Assembly (NCBI GenBank): GCA_039105265.1
Contig: JAPFFF010000002.1
Span: forward strand, 9,672,001 to 9,736,000
Length of the DNA stretch: 64,000 bases
Reading direction: 5' to 3'
From: Tritrichomonas musculus
Lineage: Eukaryota > Parabasalia > Tritrichomonadida > Tritrichomonadidae
Below the pieces are notes generated by a model. That model was not told where the DNA came from, did not search any database, and saw nothing but the letters and a program-made list of their open reading frames with translations. Numbering within the stretch: the stretch's first letter is position 1; each line of letters starts with the position of its first letter. This document shows, piece by piece, positions 1-9,980 of this stretch. The translations under genes and the position numbers were made by a program.

Positions 1-449
1 TGTGGTGGGTAGCCTCCCTGTGGTGGATAGCCTCCTTGTGCGCCAGCCATGATTGTAAAGGCTGGTGTACCTGCTGGAACAATATTAACAGTTAAATGGA
101 GTTTAGCTGCTCCTTTCTTTTTCTTGCATGCTGTCATATCGTACCAGTTATCGATAACTTGGCCAACAGGGAATGAGCTGAATGAGAGATTTAAGGTACA
201 CATATCATCGTCTTTGCCTTGTCCAAAACCATCACTATCTTTCATTAAAATTTCGATTACTCCGTTTGCAGGATTTTGAACATCGAAGTGAAATTCTTGA
301 TTCCAAACAGGATTATTATTATTGCTTATAACTTTAGTTTTTTGTTGGTTGCCATTTACTTTTAAGATAACATATGGATCAGATGAATTGCAATTATCAA
401 ATTTGGGGCAGTCTTTGGCTTCAATAACACGAACGTGAAGTTGGTACAT
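1..449 (-). CDS. C2-domain protein, C-terminus cut by window edge
   Basis: Read on the minus strand from the ATG at 449, the frame stays open to base 1 (149 codons). The first ~125 residues form a single C2 domain: it begins MYQLHVRVIEAKDCPKFD, followed by an SDPYVILKV strand and an acidic MKDSDGFG loop, the aspartate-bearing pieces of a calcium/phospholipid-binding C2 fold. After it comes a repeating GGYPPQ-type tail that leaves the window. Small C2 proteins with Gly/Tyr/Pro/Gln-rich tails are common in trichomonads and are expected to bind membranes in a calcium-dependent way. The start is supported by an initiator-like TCATTTTTT just upstream. The C2 call is firm; the cellular role is inferred. 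Confidence 0.8.
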   Translation of the reverse strand, partial: MYQLHVRVIEAKDCPKFDNCNSSDPYVILKVNGNQQKTKVISNNNNPVWNQEFHFDVQNPANGVIEILMKDSDGFGQGKDDDMCTLNLSFSSFPVGQVIDNWYDMTACKKKKGAAKLHLTVNIVPAGTPAFTIMAGAQGGYPPQGGYPP

Positions 450-458
450 AAAAAATGA
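450..458 (-). promoter_or_regulatory. Initiator (Inr)-like element of the C2 gene
   Basis: TCATTTTTT on the minus strand with the A of TCA 7 bases before the ATG. Trichomonad promoters are known to use a TCA(+1)Y(T/A) initiator very close to the start codon, bound by IBD proteins. One such protein is encoded in this window. Confidence 0.5.
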
Positions 459-2325
459 AGAGATAAAAAAATCGATAGTATTTTACTTTTTGAAAAAAAT
501 TAAAACTATCATTTCTCTGAATATTTTTAACGCTAAAAAAAGTAATAAACACTGAAATACTATTTACAATTATAAAATTGCTTTTATAAATTGTCAATAA
601 TTTTACATGCATTAAAATATATAGTAAAACAAATAAATATATTAAATAAGTTAAAAATTATAAAAGATATTAATGAATTAATTTTTTAGTATTTGACATG
701 ATATAAAAATATTTATTTATTTATTTTCATCAATAGTTGAATATATTCTTTATATATTATAAATTTATTTTTATGTTGTTATATTATAAATAGAAAATTA
801 AAATATTAATAATTTTATTTGAAAAATATTGATATAATAATGAAATAATTTTTTTTAATTATAATTTATCGTTTTTATGATAAACAATCATTAGATATAC
901 TTTTTAAGAAAAAATTTTATTATGATATTCTTACGTTGTTTTTGTATGTAAAATAACGAAAAACAGAGATTTGAAAGTGTTGAAAAATTTTCGGAAAAAC
1001 TGAGATTTTCAAAGAGATGAGTGTCATTTTTAAAATAACGTAAAACCCATTAGTATAATTGTTTAAATTATAAATATGATTATATATGATTTATCATGAT
1101 ATAAACTAGTTATTTAATTTAAAATATATTTAAAATTTATTAATATAGATTAGATAAAAATATTTTGTTCTAAATTTCCTATTTTTAATATATATTCAAA
1201 TATTTCTCTCAATTTTTTCTTTTCAAGTTTTTGTTTTTCGTTTAACAAATTTTCTTAATAAAAAAGTATCTTCTTTTCACAAAAAGTTAACATTTTTTAC
1301 AAAAAGTCGACAAAAAACAATCAAAAATTTTTAATGAAAAAATTGAATGATTACTCTTTCAACATTGTTTTCTTTTTTTTTTGCATCTTATAATTGATAA
1401 ATTAAGAATTTTATAATATATAAAAATAATATAATAGTAACTATATAAATATTGGTTCAACAACTTTATTAAAGATAATCAATATTGTTCTCTATATTTT
1501 TCTTGAATTCGCATGGACAGTTAATTTTTCATAACCGTTTTTTAGTTATTTATCAATTATATATAAAATGATAATCGTGATATTATAAATGAAAAACATA
1601 TGTGGACAAAAAATTTTTTTGATTCACAAAGGATTTAATGAATTTATTAATTAAATAGGCTATATATTATTTTGTAGTTTAAATTTAGTAAATATATAGA
1701 TTGATCAATTCGAAAAATTTATTAGAAATAAATAAATGATATATGAATCTATTTAAAATAAAATTTATTTAATTTTTATTCATCAAAATTTTGAGGATAA
1801 GTATTCAAATTCATGCGTGGTAATTTGTATTGTTTGAATAATTTAAATGTTAACTTTGCAATGAAAATTTCGTTGAAGTTAAACTTAGCAAAGTTCATTC
1901 TCAATTATTCAATGCTTATTGAATTTTTAAAATGAAAATATTCAATTTTATTTTTTATACTATGAATAAATTTGTATAGTATTGAAAGGGAGATAATAAT
2001 TTTATATATTTAAATAATTGAATTTAGGCTCAAAGATGACAATTAAATAAAGCCTTAAGTATATATAACTTATTTATTGGACCATTTTGTAACAATGATA
2101 TTAAAAAGCAAAAATCTAATTGTTGAAGGACGATCAATTTGATTTTTAGTTTTTAAGAAATCTGTAAACTTTTCAATAAATATAATTTATATTTTTCAAA
2201 AAAGTTCTGAATTTTGATATACATTCACCCTAGAAAAAATTGAATATACTTATCAATGCATTCAAAGGATCTAAATTTATACATTGAATAATTTTGAATT
2301 TAAATTAAGGGAGATATTAATCATA
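459..2325. other. Gene-free AT-rich spacer
   Basis: About 1.9 kb of very AT-rich sequence between the divergent C2 and kinase genes. I see no credible open frame, RNA gene or clear repeat in it. It presumably holds the upstream regions of both genes. Confidence 0.6.
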
Positions 2326-2334
2326 TCATTTTTA
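2326..2334 (+). promoter_or_regulatory. Initiator (Inr)-like element of the kinase gene
   Basis: TCATTTTTA whose TCA adenine lies 8 bases before the ATG at 2336. Position and sequence fit the trichomonad initiator. Confidence 0.55.
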
Positions 2335-2335
2335 T

Positions 2336-3769
2336 ATGAACCCTGAAAATTTCCTCGGAAAGATTATTTGCAAATACAAAATTATTAAAATTATAGGCGA
2401 AGGAGCATTTTCTACAGTATGTTTAGCTGAAGAAATAGGAACAAAAGAAGATTTGAAAGATAATAATATATCATATTATAAAAAGCCTAAAGAAGACGAA
2501 AAAAAAGGAGTATTTGCTAGAAAACCCCCATTAAAAGAAGGTCCTAAAAAAAATTATGTCGCTTGTAAAATAATTCCTCGAATTAAAGTTGATGAAAAAA
2601 AAATATCTACAAGATTAGACCAAGAAATTCGTATAAATCAAATGATGCACCATCCAAACGTTGTACAATTGATAGATGTTTACAAAGATGATAGTTTTTA
2701 TTATGTATTCCTTGAATTTTGCGAATGTGGCGAACTTTTCCAAATTATAATCAAAAAGAATCGATTATCTGAAAACGAGGCAGCAATTTACTTTAAACAA
2801 ATATTAATTGGTGTTCAGTATATTCATTCATTAAATATAGCGCATCGAGATTTAAAGCCAGAAAATATTTTGGTTGATAAATTTGGACGAGTAAAAATAT
2901 CGGACTTTGGGTTATCAAAATTGTTTAATAGTAAGGGATTAACAACTACACCATGTGGTTCGCCATGCTATACATCGCCTGAAGTCATCAGTGGCCTTCC
3001 GTATGATGGTAAAAAAAGCGATATTTGGTCTTGCGGTGTTATTTTGTATGCATTGACAACTGGATTTCTCCCATGGACACAAAGAGTTCAGTCTAAAATG
3101 TTTGAACAAATCAAAAATGGAGAATATTCAGTTCCTCCATTTGTATCTAATACATGTGCCGATTTAATATACAGATTAATGACTGTTGACCCTGAAAGAA
3201 GAATAACAATTGACGAAGCTTTGAATCATCCATTTCTAAAAGATGTTCTTGTTCCACTTGCAAAACTTGATATTAAATATGTTTCATTAAGAAAAGTTGA
3301 TCGTATTCTGAGTGTTGATAGAAGTTTTGAATATGAAGATATAATAGGCCGTATATCCAAAGGAAACTCAAACAGTGATTCAAAATACAGAAAAACATTA
3401 ATCAAAGCTAGTAATGATATAGAAACAAGCAATGCAAAGAAAATAGAAAAAAGGAAAACGGATAATATTTCATTAATTGTTCAGAAAAGGAAAAATAGAG
3501 AAAATGTAATTGAGAAAAATAAAAGAGAAGCATGCCATCTTTTTAACAAAATGAGTTCCAAAGAAAATATTGATATGCATCCTATTTCAGGAAATGATGA
3601 AAAGCAAAATAATAAATCTAAGAAGAAAAATAATGATATAACGATTAATCTTACTCTACCATATTCTGTATCCCCAAGAAAACTTAATAATAGATTTAAA
3701 TTTATGAATCAATTTGGTATTCCATCTCTTTTCCCAAGAAGATCAGAACAAATTCCATCACAAAAATAA
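2336..3769 (+). CDS. CAMK-like serine/threonine protein kinase
   Basis: 477 residues. The kinase domain occupies about residues 14-300: glycine loop GEGAFSTV (21-28), VACK lysine at 78, catalytic HRDLKPEN (160-167), DFG (180-182), a TPCGSPCYTSPE activation segment and a WSCGVILYAL helix. The GSPxYxSPE signature and overall layout fit CAMK/CAMKL kinases. An insert of about 35 charged residues sits between the glycine loop and the catalytic lysine. The C-terminal 170 residues are Lys/Asn/Ser-rich and look disordered; no second domain is recognised. All catalytic residues are present, so it should be active. An initiator motif lies 8 bases before the ATG, and the TAA stop is part of TAAA, the trichomonad polyadenylation-type signal. 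The substrate is unknown. Confidence 0.92.
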   Translation: MNPENFLGKIICKYKIIKIIGEGAFSTVCLAEEIGTKEDLKDNNISYYKKPKEDEKKGVFARKPPLKEGPKKNYVACKIIPRIKVDEKKISTRLDQEIRINQMMHHPNVVQLIDVYKDDSFYYVFLEFCECGELFQIIIKKNRLSENEAAIYFKQILIGVQYIHSLNIAHRDLKPENILVDKFGRVKISDFGLSKLFNSKGLTTTPCGSPCYTSPEVISGLPYDGKKSDIWSCGVILYALTTGFLPWTQRVQSKMFEQIKNGEYSVPPFVSNTCADLIYRLMTVDPERRITIDEALNHPFLKDVLVPLAKLDIKYVSLRKVDRILSVDRSFEYEDIIGRISKGNSNSDSKYRKTLIKASNDIETSNAKKIEKRKTDNISLIVQKRKNRENVIEKNKREACHLFNKMSSKENIDMHPISGNDEKQNNKSKKKNNDITINLTLPYSVSPRKLNNRFKFMNQFGIPSLFPRRSEQIPSQK

Positions 3770-4179
3770 ATATATGATTCATTGGTTAACCAGGGTTTAT
3801 ATTTGTAACGTATTTCCATATCCATAAAATTTGTTTTTATTTTTTACTTAATTATAGAATTTCTTATTTACTCTTTTATGTTCTCAAAATTTAGCGGAAA
3901 TAATCTCTAAATAACAATACTCTTTTATGTATTTATAAAAGATTAATCAAAAAAGAATAGGGCAAAAAGGATAAAATTAAAGATGCGTAATTTGTATCAT
4001 TGTTTCGCATTTTGATTGATGTATAAAGATAAAGATATTAAAAAATTGTTCTAATTGATATTTTTTGAAATTTAAAAGGAATCATAATTACATAAATTAT
4101 AACAAATTATAACAAATTATAACAAGTTATTTTCATAAAATGCTTATAGTAAATTATGGAAAGCATTGAATAAAAAAAA
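3770..4179. other. Intergenic spacer with short tandem repeat
   Basis: Spacer between the convergent kinase and Rab genes. Around 4090-4130 it contains a short AT-rich tandem repeat with unit ACAAATTATA (three to four copies). Nothing else was seen. Confidence 0.5.
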
Positions 4180-4755
4180 TTAGCAATCGCATTTTTTCTT
4201 TTCTGTCTCAGAAACATTCACAGATGGTTTAATTATTTGGTTTTTTGTTGGCTTAATAGATTTGTAAGCTTTTTCTGCTAAGTATTGGAAAGCTTCAGTA
4301 ATGTTGGTTCCATCTTTAGCTGAAGTCTCAAAATATTGGATATCTAGACTATCTGCAAATTCTTTAGCTTCTTCATTTGTAATTTCTCTTTTAAGATCAA
4401 TCTTATTTCCAACTAAAATAAACTGGATTGAATTATCTTTTTCCTTAACTGCGTTAACCCAGTATGAAACATTGTCAAATGATATTCTGTTTGAAACATC
4501 AAAAACAACTATAGCTCCATGAGCTGAGTTAAAATAAGTTTTGGTAATTGAACGAAATCTCTCTTGACCTGCTGTATCCCAAATATGAAGATCGATAGGT
4601 TCTCCGTTAATTTCGGTATGTTTCACTCTATAATCAGATCCAACGGTTGAAATATGATCAAAAATAAATTTATTGTCAACGTAACGCAAAAGTAAGCATG
4701 TTTTCCCCACTCCACTTTCACCCACAATAATAATTTTCAATGCTGTATTTGTCAT
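4180..4755 (-). CDS. Rab-family small GTPase
   Basis: 191 residues, the usual Rab length. G1 GESGVGKT (about 12-19), switch I with HISTVGSDY, G3 WDTAGQERF, G4 GNKID and G5 ETSAK are all intact. The chain ends in KKKCDC, a CxC double-geranylgeranylation site as in Rabs. It should cycle on and off an internal membrane to direct vesicle traffic; parabasalids have large Rab families, so the subtype cannot be named. The DTAGQERFRSITKTYF stretch places it in the Rab1/8/18-like spread rather than Ras or Rho. The start is the ATG at 4755; no clear initiator motif is seen just upstream. Confidence 0.93.
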   Translation of the reverse strand: MTNTALKIIIVGESGVGKTCLLLRYVDNKFIFDHISTVGSDYRVKHTEINGEPIDLHIWDTAGQERFRSITKTYFNSAHGAIVVFDVSNRISFDNVSYWVNAVKEKDNSIQFILVGNKIDLKREITNEEAKEFADSLDIQYFETSAKDGTNITEAFQYLAEKAYKSIKPTKNQIIKPSVNVSETEKKKCDC

Positions 4756-5561
4756 TCTTTTTAATTAAATAAAATATTTTAATAAATAAACGAGAGAAAT
4801 TTCTATCGTTTATGTATTATCTCCTATTTATATCGATCAAAAAGCTTTATATTTGACTTTTTTTAACCAATTATTCTATTAAAAATAGTAAGCATATTAA
4901 ATATTTTAGAAAGTTTGATATATATTATTTCATTTATTATATCTATCATTAAGGTTCTCCTTCCCTAAAAAAATGTAAATTATTCAATATTGAATTAACT
5001 CATAGAATATATAATTCAATAGAGCATTTTTCGGAAAAAGTTTTGTTTAAAAATATAGAAATTTGACCTTAACGATTAAATCTTATTTTTTTTCAAATTT
5101 TTATTGATTTTTTAATTTTATGATTTCAATCTGTAAAAAAAAAAATCGATAAGATTTCATGAAAATGTTTTTATTTAATAATTTAAAATATATATCTGCG
5201 TAAATATTATATTTTAATTCCTTTTTAAATACGATATTTATGCATATTTTATTTGTGAAATCTAATTGAATTTAATCTTTTGAATTCTATGAGTTAATTC
5301 AATATTGAATAATTTACATTTTTTTAGGGAAGGAGAACCTTAAAAGAAAGAGGAGTTCGTATGTAGGTTCGCCAATCTGTTGAACTAAAATAAGCATTTT
5401 CATTAAAAAAAAAAAAAAAAAAGAGTTGTTTAAAGGCTATATTTTAAAAAAGATCAAATATCAATAAAAAACAATATATTCGTTTTTGTATTTGGAAAAC
5501 TTTATTTTTATCGCATTTTGTTTAAAAAAAATAACTTCCGCAATAAATGAGGGAAATAGTT
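4756..5561. other. Intergenic spacer holding a TTAA-flanked MITE
   Basis: Spacer upstream of the Rab gene. Its only recognisable content is the inverted-repeat element at 4953-5339 and a poly-A run near 5405-5422. Confidence 0.6.
4953..5339. mobile_element. Short non-autonomous DNA transposon (MITE), TTAA-flanked
   Basis: 387-bp element with no open frame. Both ends read GGTTCTCCTTCCC inward, and the inverted repeats are identical for 56 bp on each side. TTAA flanks both ends (4949-4952 and 5340-5343). TTAA target duplication is typical of piggyBac-like transposons, although a TA duplication of the Tc1/mariner type inside the same letters cannot be excluded. The perfect arms suggest recent movement. 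No matching transposase is in the window. Confidence 0.85.
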
Positions 5562-6326
5562 TTACAATTCAAAAATGACATTGAGATACCTTGGCTTAGT
5601 CTGTTGATTTTCATCTGGTATAAATTGTCCAAAGTATGGTAAATTATCCTGAGTTTGATCGATAATTGTTTCTGTAAGACTCATTAAATTTGGTTCGTGT
5701 ATAGAGCTTGTATGAATTTGATAAAGAATAGTATTTTTAGCGTTTGATTTTGATATAATTTCGGTATGATTTTGTTCTTCTTTATGATTATTCTCTTCTT
5801 TATTACTATGTTCTTCCTTAAGTTCGTCTTCTTTTAACAATGGCACAGGACAAGGTCTAAATTTTGGAAAAAAGCAAATGGGCGATTCATTTGTTGCAAA
5901 ACGAACCGACCATTGCCTAAGTAAACCTCGATCGTTTATTAGATAAGGGATGATTGATAAAACATATGTCTTTGTTTTTGTTTTTTCTTTTACAGAAAAA
6001 TAACCAAGATGCTGTAAGAGTTCATTTATCGATGATTTGCACCGTCCTAAAAATGTTTTTAATTGCCTTGTGTTAACACATATATAAGATCCAGCAAATG
6101 CAATTCCAATAAGAATGCATCGCCATTCACGGCCAATATCGTCGTGCTCTATATATTCAAGTATTTTTGTCAAATCATCAGAAAAAGAAATTAGTCTTGA
6201 GTTTTTTGTAACTTTTTGATGTAATTGATTTCTTAGTCTAATTAATTCTGTTTGATCATCTTGTGATATTTTGTTCCAATAGGGAGAAGAGATTATAAAC
6301 TTAGAAAAATCTAGATCTTGATTCAA
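5562..6326 (-). CDS. Initiator-binding-domain (IBD) transcription factor, start uncertain
   Basis: About 254 residues. Residues 1-150 match the IBD fold of Trichomonas IBP39-type factors: EWRCILIGIAFAG, then VNTRQLKTFLGRCKSSINEL with LQHLGYF, then RQWSVRF. RCKSSIN is the hallmark recognition-helix region. These proteins bind the TCA(+1) initiator and set transcription start sites. A Lys/Glu/His-rich linker (about 170-195) and a C-terminal segment of about 60 residues follow. No ATG opens this frame: the first candidate codon is TTG at 6326, and a TAA lies a few codons upstream with no splice motif I recognise. The gene may therefore have a damaged or non-AUG start. The domain is confident; activity is uncertain. 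Confidence 0.85.
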   Translation of the reverse strand: MNQDLDFSKFIISSPYWNKISQDDQTELIRLRNQLHQKVTKNSRLISFSDDLTKILEYIEHDDIGREWRCILIGIAFAGSYICVNTRQLKTFLGRCKSSINELLQHLGYFSVKEKTKTKTYVLSIIPYLINDRGLLRQWSVRFATNESPICFFPKFRPCPVPLLKEDELKEEHSNKEENNHKEEQNHTEIISKSNAKNTILYQIHTSSIHEPNLMSLTETIIDQTQDNLPYFGQFIPDENQQTKPRYLNVIFEL

Positions 6327-7493
6327 AATGTATAATTAAACTTTTTGTGTAGTTTTATTCAATATTTTTGATAGAATTTTTTTTCAAAAATATTTTTGAT
6401 AGATTGTTAACAATCTTCAATGAAAAATTCATTCTCTATATTAAAAACAGCAGTTTCCTTACTTTTGAATGATTGTAAACTCAACATCTAATAAATCGAT
6501 TTAAAACATTGTTCATTAAGCCTAAAAGAATGTATAAATGATTTATAAATACAACTTTTTGCAATTTTTCGCAAATGATAATTATTAACAGCAATTTCAT
6601 CAAAAATCCTTATTCTCTGCTTAAATTAGAGATTCAAATATTATGTTTAATGATGTAGAAAGCTGGCGATGGAAAATATTAATTTTATTTACATAAAAAA
6701 TGATTTTATGAAATTCGTATGTTAAAAGGTAAATTGAATTTAAATTCAATTTTGTTCTTATTAAAAACTTTTTGAAAGATTTGTGCTTGAGAAGATAAAA
6801 GCAATATCTTCAAATATACAGAATAAAATCCAAATATTTTGGATAATATAAATTATAAAAATATAAAATGCAATGATATATATATAAAAAATAAATTGTA
6901 ATGCAATGACATTTTATTGAAATAAAAAAAAAATACATTTATTCATTTGGTATTTTATTACATGAAGTTCTTGGCAATAAATGAGTCAAAAAGGATCCAT
7001 TTTTGACAAAAAAATCCAAAAGATTTCCAAAGAAAGCAGTAATAAAGGCAGACCACAATTTTTCCCCTCAATTATTATGACATAAAATATTTCTTCTCAT
7101 TTTTAAAATTTTATAAAACTTTATCTCAAAATCTTTTTTACCAATCTTTTTTTTTACGAATTTCATCAATATCTCAGCAAAAACTTCAAGCAATCGCTAA
7201 ATATGCATCAAGAAAATTTTTTTACTCTTTAAACATTACAATTTTATATATTATTTTATCAATCATCCCTTTTCTAAGAGATATTGAAACATTTGAAAGT
7301 AATATATCTATGCATATTTATTAGTGATAGCATTACAAATTTTAAAACTTTAAACAATGAAAAATGAATCATATATTTGCCAATTAGCTTTTCTAAATTT
7401 TCCAAGGAAATTTTGAAATTTTCCAATTGGAATTTTTTTTGGAGAATGTAATGTAGCCAAATAAACAGGAGTAATAATCAAATGATTTTCACT
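6327..7493. other. Gene-free AT-rich spacer
   Basis: Divergent spacer between the IBD and GTPase genes. No credible frame, RNA gene or repeat seen. Confidence 0.55.
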
Positions 7494-7502
7494 TCATTTA
7501 TT
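7494..7502 (+). promoter_or_regulatory. Initiator-like element of the AIG1-type GTPase
   Basis: TCATTTATT about 24 bases before the ATG at 7520. It fits the trichomonad initiator pattern. Confidence 0.4.
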
Positions 7503-7519
7503 AAAAAAGCATTTTGCAG

Positions 7520-8791
7520 ATGCCTACAGATAAAGTTACAGTTCTATTAGCAGGCGACACAGGAACAGGAAAAAGTTCATTTGGAAACTATTATCTTGGA
7601 GTTAATGTATTTCAAGCCAGTGATTCAATCAATCCAGTTACTTTAGAAGCTATTCCAAGATCAAACAGAATTGGTGATTGCATCAGAACAGTTATTGATA
7701 CAGAAGGACTTAATGATGGACAATCAATCAATGCGGTTCAGATTCAAAATTTGGCTCATACAGTCAAAAATTATGAAGATAAAATTCATGCAATTGTAGT
7801 TGTGCTAAATGGGCAATATGATCGTTTTTCACAAGGAGTGAAAGATATTATTAAATTTGCATACAACTCATTTGGAACCAAAGATGCATTAAATAACATT
7901 TGTGTTGTTTTTACAAAATGCTATGATACAAGGAGACCTGATAGACAAACCAAAAATCGAGATTACAAGCAAGCAGTAAGATCATATCTTAGTGAAGTAT
8001 CAGGAGCACCAATTGAAGAAGTCCCAGAAGTTCCAATATTCTTTGTTGATTGTTATCCAGATGAAGATAATACAGATTCGCAAGAAAACTTAACACAATT
8101 TCATGGATGGGTTTGTTCACGTAATCCTCTTGATCCTATTCATTTTAGGGAAGCAAATTACAGAGAAGATTATGTTGAAGAAACGAGAACAAGAGTATCA
8201 AAAGGATTCGTCACAAGAGGTGATACTACATATGAGTTATTTGAAGATCAGAAACGAACAAAAATTATTCCAAACAACAAAGATCCAGCACGATACACAG
8301 ATTGGATATGCACTCGTAGTTTCGAAGAAGCAGTGAAAAAAGTGATTTTTGAGAAAAAGAATAATGTTGATCTTGGATATAAATACAGCAATGACGGATC
8401 TATTAGATACAAAGTGCATGTCGATCAAGAACGTAAAATTGTTCGTGACCTTAGAACAGGAAAAGATATTGAAACAACTCCATGGTATAATTCATCAGAA
8501 GAACGTAAAACAGAAGCAGGACGTTACATAAGGAGAGAAGAAACGAGAAATCGAAAATTTGAGAAGAAAGAAGTTGAACATCATAACGGACACGGATTTT
8601 TTGGTGGCAGAAGTCATACTCATTACAAAATATTCCATACATCGTGGGTTGAAAAAAAGACAATTACGACCGACTATGATGGTAGAACCTCAGAAACAGA
8701 TTGGTGTATAGTTTCAGGTAGTCAACGAACTCAACAAGTTGGTGGAGGAGAAGAAGGTGGCCATACTTGTGCCTATGAAAAAGAAATCTAA
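7520..8791 (+). CDS. AIG1/GIMAP-type GTPase
   Basis: 423 residues from the ATG at 7520; a TTG two codons earlier is less likely. The N-terminal 200 residues are a TRAFAC-class G domain: P-loop GDTGTGKSSFGNYYLG near the start, an IDTEGLND switch II, a VVVLNGQYDRFS strand and an FTKCYD G4 motif. This is the AIG1/Toc34/GIMAP arrangement. Residues about 210-420 are a charged extension rich in Arg/Glu/Thr, with no recognised domain, ending in a Gly-rich segment. GIMAP/AIG1 GTPases form membrane-associated scaffolds; there is no transmembrane segment here, so membrane contact would need a partner or modification. The family is well supported, the function is not. Confidence 0.85.
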   Translation: MPTDKVTVLLAGDTGTGKSSFGNYYLGVNVFQASDSINPVTLEAIPRSNRIGDCIRTVIDTEGLNDGQSINAVQIQNLAHTVKNYEDKIHAIVVVLNGQYDRFSQGVKDIIKFAYNSFGTKDALNNICVVFTKCYDTRRPDRQTKNRDYKQAVRSYLSEVSGAPIEEVPEVPIFFVDCYPDEDNTDSQENLTQFHGWVCSRNPLDPIHFREANYREDYVEETRTRVSKGFVTRGDTTYELFEDQKRTKIIPNNKDPARYTDWICTRSFEEAVKKVIFEKKNNVDLGYKYSNDGSIRYKVHVDQERKIVRDLRTGKDIETTPWYNSSEERKTEAGRYIRREETRNRKFEKKEVEHHNGHGFFGGRSHTHYKIFHTSWVEKKTITTDYDGRTSETDWCIVSGSQRTQQVGGGEEGGHTCAYEKEI

Positions 8792-9094
8792 ACTTTTCAA
8801 TAAAACATTTTTTTTTTTTTTCAATAATCTACAATTCTTTTTGTCATTTCATTTAATCTTCTAAAGATGATAATTATTTGTGATTTTTAGAAAGATAGTA
8901 AATATTCAAACAAATTATCTAAATCATATTTTGTGATTGATAAAAAGATAGATTTCAAAAAGACCTCAGTTTTTGAGAAGACATCTGAAGATGAGAAAAA
9001 AAAAAAAAAAAAAAAAAAAGAATATTTAGATAAGTTGTTTGAAGTAATTATATAAATTGAATGATAAAATAAAATTGAAGTCAATATTGTTTTG

Positions 9095-9799
9095 TAAACT
9101 GGTTCTCAACGGTTGTACAAGTATTTGAGAGGAATTCAAATTTCGTATTTGAAATTTCGTTAATATCTAAATTTATAATGAATATTTATTTTATATGCTT
9201 TCATAATTAACAATATAATGTTTGATTAGTTATAATGATTAAATAAGTTATTTAAAATATTGTTAAATTGAGCATTTAATTGCTTTTTTAAATTTTCTTC
9301 AGAAATGAATAAACTTCTATACAATTTTTGAATGTAGATAAATATAAATTCATAGAAAGAAAATTTTACATCATTCAAATTTTCAAAAGAAAAAATTATA
9401 ATTGAATTCAAATCATTTTTATTTAGTATTCCTTAGAGAAAGCTAATCAGAATCTCGTGTATCATTAGTAAAAATGTTCCAACGCAACAAATAGATGCAA
9501 ATTACATGGCACTTTGAAGTAACTCAGAACGTTCCCATGATTAATGATAATCAAATTTCAAATAAATATAGGCTCATTACCAAACTATATAGCAATTCAG
9601 CAATACTAGCTTACAAACTGTCATACATTTCCATTTCTTTTATTATATAAATCAAATCTAATCATAAATTCCTTTTTTTTATTCTTTTTTATTTAAATAT
9701 GAAAAAACGGTTGTACAACCTAATTGAATTTTGAAAGTAGATAAATGTAAACTTTTGAATATCTCTCAATTAGTTGTACAACCGCTGAGAAGCAGTTTA
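9095..9799. mobile_element. Non-autonomous DNA transposon (MITE), TA-type ends
   Basis: Left end TAAACTGGTTCTCAACGG and right end (inverted) TAAACTGCTTCTCAGCGG match at 24 of 26 positions over the first 26 bp, with further similarity (TTGAGAG) beyond. Part of the same repeat (CGGTTGTACAAC) recurs internally near 9710. The arms start at TA on both sides, compatible with a Tc1/mariner TA target. No transposase frame lies inside. The arm mismatches make it older than the 4953 element. Confidence 0.6.
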
Positions 9800-9931
9800 T
9801 AATCCAAATTATAATTGTTTCAAATATAATTTATTTTTTCTGTAAGAAAATGCATGTAACAGGAATATTCATTGAATAATTTTTCAGGATTTGGAATCAT
9901 TTCGTTCATCATTTTCATTCAAATTATGATT

Positions 9932-9932
9932 C

Positions 9933-9963
<31 letters not shown>

Positions 9964-9980
9964 TTGAATGCATTCAATGT
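9932..9980. repeat. 29-T run abutting a perfect 20-bp palindrome
   Basis: T29 at 9932-9960 followed immediately by ACATTGAATGCATTCAATGT, a perfect palindrome. No gene is adjacent. It could be a slippage-prone or cruciform site or a scar of a hairpin-ended insertion. Confidence 0.7.

Noticed and set aside
6327-6420. Intron with the trichomonad ACTAACACACAG-type 3' splice motif ahead of the IBD frame
   Set aside because: A distant look-alike (ACTACACAAAAAG) exists, but a stop codon follows it directly in the needed frame.
9226-9411. 61-residue minus-strand frame inside the TA-bordered MITE
   Set aside because: AT-driven composition, no similarity to a transposase, and it fits a non-coding element.
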